This document shows, piece by piece, positions 22,295 through 33,482 of a DNA stretch of 64,000 nt; the first letter of the stretch is position 1; each line of letters begins with the position of its first letter. Position numbers and translations under genes: made by a program. The stretch is from assembly GCA_904066235.2 (NCBI GenBank), contig CAJFCV020000001.1, positions 1,922,001 to 1,986,000 on the forward strand. The letters run 5' to 3'. The notes below the pieces were generated by a model that was not told the origin of the DNA, searched no databases, and was given only the letters and a program-made list of their open reading frames with translations. This DNA is from Bursaphelenchus xylophilus (lineage: Eukaryota > Nematoda > Chromadorea > Rhabditida > Aphelenchoididae).

Positions 22295-22387
22295 ATCCCA
22301 AAAATCTCCCTAATAAATTTTTTGGCCAAAAAAATAAATTTTAATTTTTCGATCCCTCTAAAAATCTCAATTTTCCTCCAAAAAAAT

Positions 22388-22418
<31 letters not shown>

Positions 22419-22700
22419 GCGAAAAAATCTTTTTAACCCTGTCAAAACCCCCTAATAAATTTTTTGGCCAAAAAAATGGATTTTAATTTTTCAATCTCTC
22501 TAAAAATCTCAATTTTTCCACAAAAAATCCCGAAAAAATTTCGAGCAAAAATCTTTTTAACCCTGTCAAAACCCCCTAATAAATTTTTTGGCCAAAAAAA
22601 ATGGATTTTAATTTTTCAATCTCTCTAAAAATCTCAAAATTTTCCACAAAAAATCTCGAAGAAAATTCGAAAAAAACCACTTCAAACCTGTCAAAACCCC
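22295..22700 (+). repeat. ~122-bp tandem repeat
   Basis: CCCTAATAAATTTTTTGGCC recurs near 22308, 22450 and 22571. It is followed each time by a TTTTAATTTTTC stretch and CTCTAAAAATCTCAA; a pure A run lies at about 22389-22416. Confidence 0.8.
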
Positions 22701-23060
22701 TCTCCAACTCGACCGTCAACAACATCCAAGCATTTTTTGTTATCGTCCCAATTCCAGAGACGACTTAATCACTCGACTTGTGACCTGATCTGATATTCAA
22801 AAACCCTCATTTTTCGGAATATTAGACCCAAAAAAGAGACGAGGCGAAAAATGTCCCCGTTTTCCGATTTTTTTGGGGCTCTCCTCCCGTTTTTGTCGCC
22901 GCGATTCGGACGCCTGTGATATTGTTTTCGAAGCGCCCCTCTTCCACGTCCTAATCCCGTCATGACAGTGGCGAAATCAGAGGCGATTCCGCGGCCGACT
23001 TGATTAGGGCTCGTCATGGGCGGTTATGTGTGGAAAGTCGGTCATGTAAATAACGCACAT
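22700..23060. other. GC-richer unique island with factor-site-like motifs
   Basis: Composition differs from the flanking A/T repeats. It ends with a run containing GTAAATA (forkhead-like) and ATTTGCAT (octamer/POU-like) near 23045-23065. No ORF is convincing. A promoter or enhancer is possible; motif matches this short occur by chance. Confidence 0.3.
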
Positions 23061-23231
23061 TTGCATGGACAAAAGACTGAATAGTTCTTGTTTGGGGCGC
23101 ATGGGAAGTAAAGAATTGGGACGTGGAAAATCAGCGAAAAAAGTTTTCGAATACAGTTGAGGAAACGCTGGGAAAATACAATCTTAGTCATTGGAAAAAA
23201 TGAAGACAAATTTTCGCAAAAGTTTTACAAA

Positions 23232-23381
23232 ATCTGTCGGGAAAATAATGAGCAGTCTGTCGCATCGAAAACAGCATCGCCGCCGAGAAAATGAATTGTG
23301 TCGCGGCAAAATAAAATAGATGTTACCTTCAGCGACGGGATCGATGCAACGACATTTTGCTCATTATTTTCCCGACAGACT
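23232..23381. mobile_element. 150-bp hairpin MITE, CTGTCGGGAAAATAATG termini
   Basis: The left end CTGTCGGGAAAATAATGAGC and right end GCTCATTATTTTCCCGACAG are perfect inverses. The family has other copies at 33029-33153, 35241-35679 (interrupted) and 36534-36676, and halves near 25000-25085 and 44320. Confidence 0.85.
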
Positions 23382-23496
23382 GATATGAAAAACAAAAAAC
23401 CAAAATTTTGGGTTTCCTGCGACATTTGACGCGACAAGTTGACGTTCTTTTGGATGAAATAACAATGTTTTAAAAAAAAATCAGTGATTTATAACA

Positions 23497-24265
23497 AGGG
23501 AAATACTCCAAGTTCGACCCTCAGATTTTTAAAAAATTTGGTCAAAATATTCCACATAGGCCACATAACAATTCCTACAAGTTTTAGCTCGCGTTTTGCG
23601 CGGAGAGCCAAGATATTCAACGATCTTTGCGGCCAAGAGAGCACGAGAAACGAGGAGAGCGGTCAGAGAAAAACATTTTTTGGCGATATCTTTGCCAGTT
23701 TCGAGCGGAAAAAAATGATTTTTTTGTGGAAAGAGTACTCTCTACGGTAGAAACAGGCATAAACTTTTACATCTCAAAAATCGCAAAAAATATCTCATTT
23801 TTTGCCAAATTTTCGATCTAAAAACCCGGGTCATTTCTGCAAAGCGTGAGCTAGAAGTCTCACATATGCTTATAGTTAGAATAACAAAAAATGAATTATT
23901 TTTACTCAAAAATCATAAATATATGGCCAAAAAAGTGTTATTCTTCTGACTAATTTTTGTGGCACTTTTTTTCTAATTTTGTCATGAAAAGTTATGTACC
24001 TATTTCTACTATAAAGAGCAATGTTTCCACAAAAAGTCATTTTTTTTCTCGCGAACCTGGAAAAGATACGGCCAAAAAGTGTTTTTCTCTGAACGCTCTC
24101 CTCATTTCTCGTGCTCTCTCGGCCTCAAAGATCGTTGAATATCTCGGCTCTCCCTGCAAAACAAAAGCTGAAATTTTCAGGAATTGATATGTGGCCTATC
24201 TCCAATGTGTGTGCAAAATTTGAAGAAAATCTGAGTGTCGCATTTGACACACCTTTTTTGTAAAA
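23497..24265. mobile_element. two adjacent TNA-type MITE fragments in opposite orientation
   Basis: The first opens CAAGGGAAATACTCCAAGTT after ATAA. The second ends GAGTGTCGCATTTG and carries the inverse of the central block (CGCTCTCCTCATTTCTCG). Confidence 0.65.
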
Positions 24266-24334
24266 AATCAAATTTTCTTTCTCATCACTATTTTACAACA
24301 ATTTTTTTAAAATTTTCCGAACGCAGTAGCCTGA

Positions 24335-24342
24335 TGACGTCA
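24335..24342. promoter_or_regulatory. CRE-like palindrome TGACGTCA
   Basis: A perfect 8-bp TGACGTCA in gene-free DNA. It matches the CREB/ATF consensus; with no nearby gene its role is doubtful. Confidence 0.25.
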
Positions 24343-25336
24343 TTGCAGCCCCCACTAATCCTATGACAAGGTCGTCATCTTTCGATAAATAATTTCTTCA
24401 ATTTTCTCGTGATTACTCATAAGCCAAAAAAATAAAAAAGGAAATTTTGGACCGCAAAAAATCAAAAAAAAAAAAAATTTTTTTTTGTTTCGTTGTAAAG
24501 AACGTTCTTTTCCTCTCTCTCTCTCTTTCTCTCTGGTGATTGTCATAAATTTTGCGAAACAGATTATTACGCGTTTATCAGTCCATATCAGTGAATTCGA
24601 GGCTATTTATGGTCGCCGTTCGGGAAGAGAGAGAGGGTCATAGGAGATGGAGGAATGTCACTTTTGTGTTGGACCATAAAATTTTAATTGTGAAATTTCA
24701 AAAATTCAAAAAAAAAAATCAAACTAAAAATCCTTTAAATTTTGACCAAACTTGGGACAAAATGAACTGGCATTTTCTAAGGCATATGTCCGATTGAAGC
24801 TTGCGCTTTGCAGAGCTAATTGAGATTTTTGGCATAGTGTATTTTGGTCATATATTTCCTTTGACAGCGCATCATTTAGGGTTTCTCGTCTCTACATAAC
24901 ATTTGAGATACGCCGCAACTCTTTGAAGGAATTTTAAGCCATTTGCCTTAAGGGCATTTCAAAAAATCAATCCCTCGCATCGCCACCGAGAAAAATGAAC
25001 TGTGTCGCGGCAGAATCAATTTGCTTTTCAATTCAGCGATTAGCCCAGCTACATTGTGCTCATTACTTTTCCGACAGTCTGATAAGAAGAGGGGCTTTAC
25101 AACAAGCGAATGGTCTCCAGTGAAAAGCTCAGATCTTCGTTACATTTGGAACACAAGTCGGGCATAGGCATATCAATTTAAAAAAATTGCGACAAAGCGC
25201 TCACTACTTTCCTAACAGACCGATACTGAAGTCCAGGGTATTTTACGGCCATGCTTTTCATAGGAGCACTAAAAAATACATGGAGCGACAAAGTCACCGG
25301 ACGGTGCAGACATTACAAGACTTTTTGACCCACCTA

Positions 25337-25586
25337 CAGTGAGGGACCGGATCCAATGGCAAAAAAGGTCTCATTTTGCATCCCGGAAGGGACCAAAATG
25401 TCTCCAAACCCTTCCCTTCTCTAAGCTAAAAAACCCCGCTTTGAAGAGCCTACCTTGAAGGAAAGGGCGCGCTTTTCAAAGCGGAGTTTTTTAGCTTGTT
25501 AGAGAAGAGAAGGGTTTGGAGTCATTTTGATCCCTTCCGGGATGCAAAAGGAGACATTTTATGCCATTGGATCAGGTCCCTCACTG
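25337..25586. mobile_element. 250-bp TIR MITE with TA target duplication
   Basis: Ends CAGTGAGGGACCGGATCC and GGATCAGGTCCCTCACTG-type inverse, flanked by TA on both sides, as for Tc1/mariner elements. The interior is itself an imperfect hairpin (AAGCTAAAAAACCCCGCTTT and its inverse). Confidence 0.85.
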
Positions 25587-26280
25587 TAGTACTAAAGTCC
25601 AAGGCATTTCTTTGGCCATGCCAACTCTAAAAAAATCAAGAACATTATCACCTATATCCCAAATAACAGCCTCCACAACAGTCCCGGTCATCCACCCCCA
25701 TATTCCCATATTCGAAAAAATTCCCCCCACACCCCGTTATACAAGGCGAATACAAGAAGCCGTGTTCGGCGGCCACAGCCGCAAAAAACAGCAGCCGGAA
25801 AAAGTGGAATGACAAAGAAACAGTCATCGCTTTAGGCGTCTTGTCCTTTGCCCCCCCCTTCTCCGATTTTTTGGTCAAAAAAACGATCGCGAAAAGGGCG
25901 AACAATATAAATTCTCCAGCACGAGATTTATTTCATTTCTCCAATCATTGTTCGAGGGCGCTTGTTTGCCACTTTTAATGTCACATTTTGGACTGACAAA
26001 AAAGCCGTCGAAATTTTTTCGGGAAATTAAAAATTTTAGTTTTCGTATAGTAAAAAAATGGATTTTTTTTTGGAATTTTTGAAAAATTCGAAAAATATGG
26101 AACTGAAAAAACAACAAGATTATCAAGTGCGCATTGATAAGAAAAAAAATTGTTTTCTTTTTGGTTGATGGATTGGTTAAAGTAGGTAAAATACGATGGC
26201 AACGTCATAAGCACAATGTTTTTAAATTTGAATTTTTAAAAATTATACCTCGCAGCTTGATAAAGCTTGGCTAAAACTAA

Positions 26281-26729
26281 CAGGGGAAGTACTCCAAGTG
26301 CGACGCTCAGATTTTCTTTAAATTTTGCACACACGTCGGGTATGGACTAAATATGAATTCCTGAAAGTTTTAGCTCGCGCTTTGCGGGAGCCGCCGAGAT
26401 ATCGAACGATTTTTGCCGCCGAGAGAGCGCGCTAAACCTGGAGAGCGGTCAGACAGAAAACACCTTTTTGGCCATAACTTTGGCAGTTTTGTGCGGAAAA
26501 ATTTGATTTTTTGTAGAAACATTATCCTTTACGGTAGAAATAGGCATGAAACTTTTCGTGCCGAAATTCGGCAAAAAGTCCTAAATTTTGGCCGATTTTC
26601 GATCTAAAAATTTCGGTTGTTTCTGCAAAGCGCGAGTTAGGATTCTCGCATATATCTTTAAAAAAATTATTCTAAATTTGTGCCCAGCTTCATCCAAATC
26701 TGAACGTCGCACTTGGAGTACTTCCCCTG
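26281..26729. mobile_element. 449-bp TIR MITE with TAA target duplication
   Basis: CAGGGGAAGTACTCCAAGTG ... CTTCCCCTG, flanked by TAA at 26278-26280 and 26730-26732. Same length as the copy at 4467-4915 and very similar inside, so both probably moved recently. Confidence 0.88.
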
Positions 26730-26742
26730 TAAGCTTATTGTA

Positions 26743-27550
26743 TTAGTCCGTTTTCCTGGAGTGCTCTTGCGACATGCACTGTGCGAAAATAAAAGTGTAC
26801 CTTGCACTGTGCAATTTCTTGCCTTTTGCACCGTCCAATGTAAGCATGGCTGCAAACCGGGCCAGCCCGGCCCGGCTCGGGCCGCAGGCCCGGGCTTAAG
26901 TCTCCAAGCCCGCCCCGGGCCCGGGCTTGGAAAATTTGGAAAGCCCGGCCCGGTTCGGCCCGGAAAATTTTTATACTAGGTTGGAAAAAAAGAAAGCGGG
27001 AAATGAAAGGAAAATTATGGCAAATTTTCGCAAAATGTAAAGAAAAATTTAGCAAAACCTAGGCACATAAGGGCACTTTACGTTCGCTATCAGCATTGTG
27101 TTCGAAAAAATGCTATCGAAAAAGCTCATTTTGCCTTTTTTCCCGACAAAACTCAGATCTCAAAAAAAAAAAAAAAAATATTGTAATCCCGGGCCGGGCC
27201 TACAAATCGCAGCCCGGGCTCGGGCCGAGAAATTGGTCGGCCCGGCCCGGGCCGGAAAATTTTGCAAGCCTGGGCCGGAGCCATGCCTAATGCAATGGGC
27301 TTTTTCGATTGTCGAAAAAAAAATTTTCGAAAACAAAAGTCCCGACTTTTTTTGCACAGTGCAGGTCGTTAGAATGATTTTCGCGACCTGCACTGTGCAA
27401 AAACAAAAGTTCACTTTGCACCGTGCAAAAAGCAATTTCATGCTTTTTGCACAGTGCAATAGGCTTTTTCGGGCGTCGCTCGCACACTGGCTTGTTTTGC
27501 ACAGTGCATGTCGCAGAAATCACTCCAGCGACTTTGCGAATGGACTAATA
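26743..27550. mobile_element. GCACAGTGC-palindrome element, interrupted by a GC-rich element
   Basis: Terminal inverses TAGTCCGTTTTCCTGGAGTG and the inverse of TAGTCCATTCGCAAAGTCGC. Both arms carry repeated TTGCACTGTGCAA palindromes. The interior 26849-27290 is a separate GC-rich insertion. Confidence 0.7.
26849..27290. mobile_element. GC-rich TIR element (CATGGCT ends), nested
   Basis: TAAGCATGGCT at the left and AGCCATGCCTA at the right are inverses. GGCCCGGGC-rich arms surround an AT-rich core. An ATG or AATG at both borders may be the target duplication. A related short copy lies at 30706-30825. Confidence 0.6.
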
Positions 27551-28065
27551 AACAAATCAAAAAAAAAATAATTTTTTTTGTCTCTCAACTTTTTATTACA
27601 ACTTTTTTAACTTTATTCCACTTCCTCAATTTTGTACATCTTTCCTAATTTTAGCCTCCAAATTTAGCATTTTATTCTATTTTTGAGTTATTTTTGGTAT
27701 TGTATTTTACAATACAAATGTACGAACGTTGATTTCAAACAACTCCAACTTAACAATGAAATTGAACTTACCATTCCGGTCAAGTTGAACGCTGAGATTG
27801 TGCTGTGGACTTTGGGGAATTCTAAAAGAAGTTTTTGAGGGATAAAAAACTTAAAAGTACAGAAATGTTGAAAAAATAACGAAAAATGTTCAAAAACACT
27901 CCAACAACGCCTAAAATTGACTAGAGAAGTAATTTTTTCAGGAGAAGTACGCGAAGTGCGACGCTCAGATTTTGATGAAGCTTGGTCCAAATTTGAAAAT
28001 TTTTTCTCTAATTGTAAGGCATAAAAAAGACGAAAAAATCTACGGACTTTCTGGAACCACTACTA

Positions 28066-28278
28066 GTCTGTTCACAAAATTGCTGTTCAAAAAAAGGGCA
28101 GTGTGCAAGCGAATATCCCAAACAAGCCATTTGCACGGTGCAATGTGAACTTTTGTTTTCGCACAGTGCATTTCGCAAAAATCGCTCTAGTGACTTGAAG
28201 CGACAAATTGCACAGTGCAAGGTCAACTTTTATTTTCTCACAGTGCATGTCGCAAAAATTACTCCAGACAAACGGACT
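28066..28278. mobile_element. 213-bp GCACAGTGC-palindrome element
   Basis: Bounded by ACTAGTCTG and CGGACTAGT inverses. It contains five copies of the GCAC-N-GTGC palindrome. A fragment of the TNA MITE lies just before it (27945-28000). Confidence 0.7.
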
Positions 28279-28289
28279 AGTTACACTAA

Positions 28290-28736
28290 CAAGGGAAGTA
28301 CTCCAAGTGCGACGCTCAGATTTGGATGAAACTTGGCACAAATTTAGAATAATTTTTTTCCAAGATATATAGAATCCAAGGTCGCGCTTTGCAGAAACAA
28401 CCGTGATTTTTAGATCGAAAGTCGGCCAAAACTTAGGACTTTTTGCCGAATTTCGGCACGAAAAGTTTCATGCCTATTTCTACCGTAAAGGATAATGTTT
28501 CTACAAAAAATCAAATTTTTCCGCACGGAACTGCCAAAGTTATGGCCAAAAAGGTGTTTTCTCTCTGACCGCTCTCCACGTTTAGCGTGCTCTCTCGGCG
28601 GCAAAAATCGTTCGATATCTCGGCGGCGCCCGCAAAGCGCGAGCTAAAACTTTCAGGAATTGATATTTAGTCCATACCCGACGTGTGTGCAAAATTTAAA
28701 GAAAATCTGAGCGTCGCACTTGGAGTACTTGCCCTG
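28290..28736. mobile_element. 447-bp TIR MITE with TAA target duplication
   Basis: CAAGGGAAGTACTCC ... GGAGTACTTGCCCTG, flanked by TAA at 28287-28289 and 28737-28739. Confidence 0.88.
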
Positions 28737-28739
28737 TAA

Positions 28740-29432
28740 GTTTAATTTTGGCCAAGCTTCGTCAAATTCCGAGAAAAAATAAAATAAAGTTAAAAAAACG
28801 TGCTGGAGACAAATATCGTATTTTACCCATCTTAGCCGTCCATCAAACCCAAAAAACGAATTTTTTCTTATCTTCCCGACCCTATCTCTCTCTCGGGTAT
28901 CACCTTATTACACTATCGCAAGATAAAAGATTAAATTTTCGTCATTTTTCGTTTCCGTTCCCCCCAAAAGCGAAGAGAATAAACCCGAAAAAGGAGAAAA
29001 TAATTGATTTCCGATCTCCCCCCAAGATAAACGAATGTTTTTACAATACAACTTGGATGGAATTACAGATAAGAAGAGTGTTGTTTACCGGTAAAAGTTG
29101 AAAATGAGTGAGGAAAAACAAAATTTTTGCAAAAAACCCCGTGAAAAAGGGAAAATATCCCTTTTTGTTGGGTGTAATCGACAATTTTGAGGGGAAAAAA
29201 GAGTTTCGGAGGTTGAAGAACGTCTTCCGGTAATTTATTCAGGCCTTTGAGGAGGAGGAAAGAGGTAAAAAGGATTCGAAAAATTTTTTTTTGATTGTAG
29301 GACTTGGGTTTTTTGAAGTACTTTAGGCAACGGTTGGTGATTTTTTGTTTTAAAAATTTATTGTCGATTGTTATAACAAAAAATGTGTTATATCTCGCAA
29401 AGAATGCGGTATTTATATTTACCGTCCTATAC
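28740..29432. other. intergenic, no gene seen
   Basis: A 117-codon ORF at 28748-29101 has a lysine-rich, repeat-free but unstructured translation, no signal peptide and no splice support; I treat it as chance. The rest is AT-rich. Confidence 0.4.
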
Positions 29433-30703
29433 CATTTGAAACCATACAGAATGAAATTTCAAAATCCCAAGTTTCACCTTTTTTGGAGCCAAATTGCGCC
29501 CGTAACAGCCCGAACACTCTGATATTACACTAGGCATTAATAAAAAATAAAGTGAATTAGAGATGTCAGAGTGAATTGACGTGACCTATACCATTTGAAA
29601 TCTTACAGAATAAAATTTCAAATCCCAAAGTTTCGTCCTTTTTGGAGCCAAGCTGCGCCCGTACCAGCCCGAAGACTCTGATATTACACTAGGCACTAAT
29701 AAAAAATAAAGTGAATTAGAGATGTCGGAGTGAATTGACGTGACCTATACCATTTGAAACCTTAAGGAATGAAATTTCAAAATCCCAAGTTTCGTCCTTT
29801 TTGGAGCCAAACTGCGCCCGTACCAGGCCGAACACTCTGATATTACACTAGGCACTAATAAAAAATAAAGTGAATTAGAGATGTCGGAGTGAATTGACGT
29901 GACCTACACCATTTGAAACCTTACGGAATGAAATTTCAAAATCCCAAGTTTCGTCCTTTTTGGAGCCAAACTGCGCCCGTACCAAGCCGAACACTCTGAT
30001 ATTACACTAGGCACTAATAAAAAATAAAGTGAATTAGAGATGTCGGAGTGAATTGACGTGACCTATACCATTTGAAACCTTAAGGAATGAAATTTCAAAA
30101 TCCCAAGTTTCGTCCTTTTTGGAGCCAAACTGCGCCCGTACCAGGCCGAACACTCTGATATTGCACCAGGCACTAATAAAAAATAAAGTGAATTAGAGAT
30201 GTCGGAGTGAATTGACGTGACCTATACCATTTGAAACCTTACAGAATGAAATTTCAAATCCCCAAGTTTCGTCGTTTTTGGAGCCAAACTGCGCCCGTAC
30301 TAAGCCGAACACTCTGATATTACACTAGGCACTAATAAAAAATAAAGTGAATTAGAGATGTGGGAGTGAATTGACGTGACCTATACCATTTGAAACCTTA
30401 CAGAATGAAATTTCAAAATCCCAAGTTTCGTCCTTTTTGGAGCCAAACTGCGCCCGTACTAAGCCGAACACTCTGATATTACACTACGCACTAATAAAAA
30501 ATAAAGTGAATTAGAGATGTGGGAGTGAATTGACGTGACCTATACCATTTGAAACCTTAAGGAATGAAATTTCAAAATCCCAAGTTTCGTCCTTTTTGGA
30601 GCCAAACTGCGCCCGTACCAGGCCGAACACTCTGATATTACACTAGGCACTAATAAAAAATAAAGTGAATTAGAGATGTCGGAGTGAATTGACGTGACCT
30701 ATA
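29433..30703 (+). repeat. 159-bp satellite, about eight units
   Basis: GAATTGACGTGACCTA recurs at about 29578, 29737, 29896, 30055, 30213, 30372, 30531 and 30690 (spacing 158-159). Units differ by only a few bases (CCAGG/CTAAG in CGTAC-CCGAACAC, TCGG/TGGG), showing recent amplification. The array ends abruptly at a GC-rich element. Confidence 0.95.
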
Positions 30704-30705
30704 TA

Positions 30706-30825
30706 AACATGGTTAGTGGGCCGGGTCGAGCAAGTTTCAAACGCCCGGGGCCGAGCCGACCTCTCCCGGCCCCGGGACCGGCCGCGATTTTCGGCTCGGC
30801 CCGGCCTCCGAGCCATGTCTATGTA
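30706..30825. mobile_element. short GC-rich element with ACATGG / CCATGT ends
   Basis: GGCCGGG-rich 120-bp block bounded by AAACATGG and CCATGTCT. It resembles the arms of 26849-27290. Downstream 30890-31040 is a small inverted repeat (TTTTCAAAAGTGCG and inverse) with one GCAC-N-GTGC site. Confidence 0.55.
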
Positions 30826-31528
30826 TGTGGAATGGCGTGTGACGCGACAAAAATAGAAAATTATGAAGAAAGTCAGCGCAGATGACAATTTTTCAAAAGT
30901 GCGTAGACATTTTTTCATAAGCCGCATGTGCATAAGGCCCATTTTGCTGGGTGCATTTGAGCTTTTGCACCGTGCAAGCGCAGTCTCGTTGTGACACAAG
31001 CTTTTCTCAACTGTACGCACTTTTGAAAAGTTTCGTAATGACTATAATTTTCAAACTTATATTTGAGATTTTCAGCCGACAATTGACTGTAATCATTGAG
31101 ATTTTTCGGGGGGAAAATGCGGATTTTTTTTTTTATTTTTTAGAAATTTTTAGAATGACAAATACGTGTTGCTTTTATGTAAATATATAACTTTCAATAG
31201 TCCTATAAAGCACCACACACGAAGAAAAAGCTAAAATATGTGGGCTGTTGGGACCTCTGAAGTTGTTTATTATAGAGAGGCTTCGTTCCTCAAAAGTTTG
31301 TTGTGCAAGGCCTCCTCTGTATACCACCGATTTCCCTCCTCATTACTCCATTGTTTTTCGCCGTCACTTTCTTGTAATTCGTCGTAATCCGTCCCGTTCG
31401 GCATCGGCTTTGCCTCGGATTTCCCTTCAAAATTTTCTCGGCTTACCGTAATCCTCTTGCGCAATCGCAAAAACAAAACAAACCTAAAAACAAGACGGCC
31501 CTCCACTATTTATGAGGGCTCCTTGGAA

Positions 31529-32487
31529 ATGCTACTGTTTTACCTTTTGTTTTACAACCCAAAGTTTGCATATTCCTGCACTCCAACGCAGGCGGATGGA
31601 CCGCCAATCTCAACGACCCATGCCCCTGCTACGACGACCGCAAAGCCCCTAGTAGGCTGTGAATATTGTTTGTCGTGCTGCGGAGGGTTCTTTCCGCCGT
31701 TTGGGCCTTGTGGCTGGTGGTGCAACGCGCTGTATCCGCCATTCCCGGCCGGGGGACCATGCGATTGGAGCTTTTGTCGGTGGTGTTGCGGATTTTATCC
31801 GCCGTTTACAACGACGACGACTGCAGGTGAGTGTGAGGGAAATTGGGGTCTTTGATTCAAAAGCAGTGAAGTTTTGTTTACTATATCAGTCTGTCGGAAA
31901 AATAGTGAGGACAATTACCATCTAAGCCGGCATGAAACCTTTTGTCTCTCATAACAGCTGTATCCACATATTATTATACTATTTATTTTGCAGCCCCAAA
32001 GACAACCACAACTACCGCAGCGCCTGCAACAACCACTACGACAGTAGCTCCAACTACGACTACAAAACCTCCCGTTACCACAACCCAAGCCTCTCCAACA
32101 ACCGCGGGTCCTTGTGGGGGATGTTGGTGGTGCTGCGGAGGCGTTTATCCACCTTTTCCAACAACTGCGGCTCCCACAACTGCCCCGCCAGCTCCACCAT
32201 CCCATCCATGCGGCTGTCCGGGCTGTTGCGGCGGAATTTATCCACCATTCCCGGCGGCAACAACGTCAGCATCCACTGGATTCAGTGGACTGATTGTGAA
32301 GGACTCCCCGGATTTCGGAGAGGTTGGGAATAGCACGTCAACCACGCTAGGTCCTCTTTCGAATGCCGTAACGGCACTGAGCAATCCAAAAACCCCCTTG
32401 GATCCACCGGGGTGGACGGAGGAAAAGGCCAAATTTCCGGAGGCAGAAGGCGAAGATAAGGAAGACATCGAAAATAATAATGTTTGA
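31529..32487 (+). CDS. secreted protein with C-x2-C-x2-CC modules, shorter paralog
   Basis: Exons 31529-31826 and 31994-32487 join in phase to 263 residues. The signal peptide MLLFYLLFYNPKFAYS is followed by CTPTQ, as in the 919-residue paralog at 9109-11975. There are five cysteine modules: GCEYCLSCCGGFFPP, a degenerate GPCGWWCNALYPP, GPCDWSFCRWCCGFYPP, GPCGGCWWCCGGVYPP and HPCGCPGCCGGIYPP. A Thr-rich linker (APTTTT, KPPVTTT) separates modules 3 and 4. As in the paralog, the final short module runs into TGFSGL, then an acidic tail. There is no PPPGFNF region and no long polyproline. The in-frame ATG 24 codons earlier would spoil the signal peptide. Function unknown; extracellular structural role inferred. 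Confidence 0.8.
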
Positions 32488-32826
32488 TATTTTATAGAAG
32501 TGATTTTTACAGGGGAAGTAATCCAAATGCAACGCTCAGATTTGTTTAGACGAAACTTGGCACAAATTTTGCTAATAAATTGATTGCATTGAATGTCATC
32601 AAATTATCTTACATAGCAAATTTGCCTTTCATTTTTATTGATCAACAATAAATCATCATCATCATTCTTAATTACTGTCCATTTACATTGACATTCAATT
32701 TAGGCATCTTTATGAAAAACTCTAAAAATCCATTAAAATGAACATATTCGATGGTTATGGTAATATTTTAATAAACGTTTTATTGTTCAAAAATCAATTA
32801 ACGTCTTCATTTGCCTCTGATGGAAA

Positions 32827-33320
32827 ATGCGGATTCAGCTTTCCTTGATTTTTGTGATTTTGCTCTCTTTATCACATGTTTCTGCGCAACGACGCACTCC
32901 ATTTGCTAGATGCTATGGTATCCTGAAAGTCAAGATCAGAACCCTCCTCCAACAGGAAGATTGGGAGACTAAAGTTAATCTGCTAACCAGGAAGATGGTC
33001 AGACTTGTGAGTTGTATTTTGATTATCACTCTATCGGGAAAATAATGTGATCGTTTTGCGGCGGCAAGCCGTGGCTGCGGATTTGATGCGCGCCTGACTG
33101 CGACAAGGCAAGAAATTTGCTGCGATAAGTTCACATTATTTTCCCGACAGACTCATTTACAAACAAACCTCTGTACCACAAGGCGCATAGGACCAAAAGA
33201 GCTATGCTTGTCGATGGGTTTTGCTGTGCGGAGATTTATGTTTGCCTGCAATTGGATGCTTTTTCGTTACATAATTCGGATGCGTTCTGTGATAAAAACG
33301 AAAAATCCAGGAGATTCTGA
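32827..33320 (+). CDS. small secreted protein, 2 exons
   Basis: Exons 32827-33006 and 33183-33320 join in phase to 105 residues. Residues 1-20 are a clear signal peptide (LIFVILLSLSHVSA). The mature chain is basic, with five cysteines (one early, then FCC, YVC and AFC). No family recognised; the helical first half recalls saposin-like peptides. The intron is almost entirely a hairpin MITE (33029-33153). The acceptor (ACCACAAG) is weak, so exon 2 is less certain than exon 1. Confidence 0.5.
33029..33153. mobile_element. hairpin MITE, CTATCGGGAAAATAATG type
   Basis: Inverted ends TATCGGGAAAATAATGTGA and TCACATTATTTTCCCGACA. It fills the intron of the small secreted-protein gene. Confidence 0.8.
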
Positions 33321-33324
33321 GATA

Positions 33325-33482
33325 GTACTCCAAGTGCGACACTCAAACTTGGATAAAACTAGCTTGCTCTTTGCAGAAAAGACCGAGATTCTTCGATCGA
33401 AATTTAGCAAAAACATAGCACTTGCGGGCAAAATTCAAACAAAATCTGGTTGTGAGCGTCGTACTTGGAGTAGTAGCCTTGT
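33325..33482. mobile_element. internally deleted TNA-type MITE
   Basis: GATAGTACTCCAAGTGCGAC on the left and GCGTCGTACTTGGAGTAGTA on the right with only about 110 bp between. An unpaired single end of the same family is at about 32509-32575. Confidence 0.7.

Noticed and set aside
29433..30703. CRISPR-like regular array
   Set aside because: Units are contiguous 159-bp near-identical repeats without unique spacers, in a eukaryotic genome; a satellite.
31270..31506. Minus-strand 78-codon ORF with an acidic, plausible C-terminus and AATAAA after the stop
   Set aside because: Attractive composition, but a donor-like GTAAGC interrupts it and any upstream exon would overlap the start of the CC-module gene. 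Left out for lack of a consistent model.
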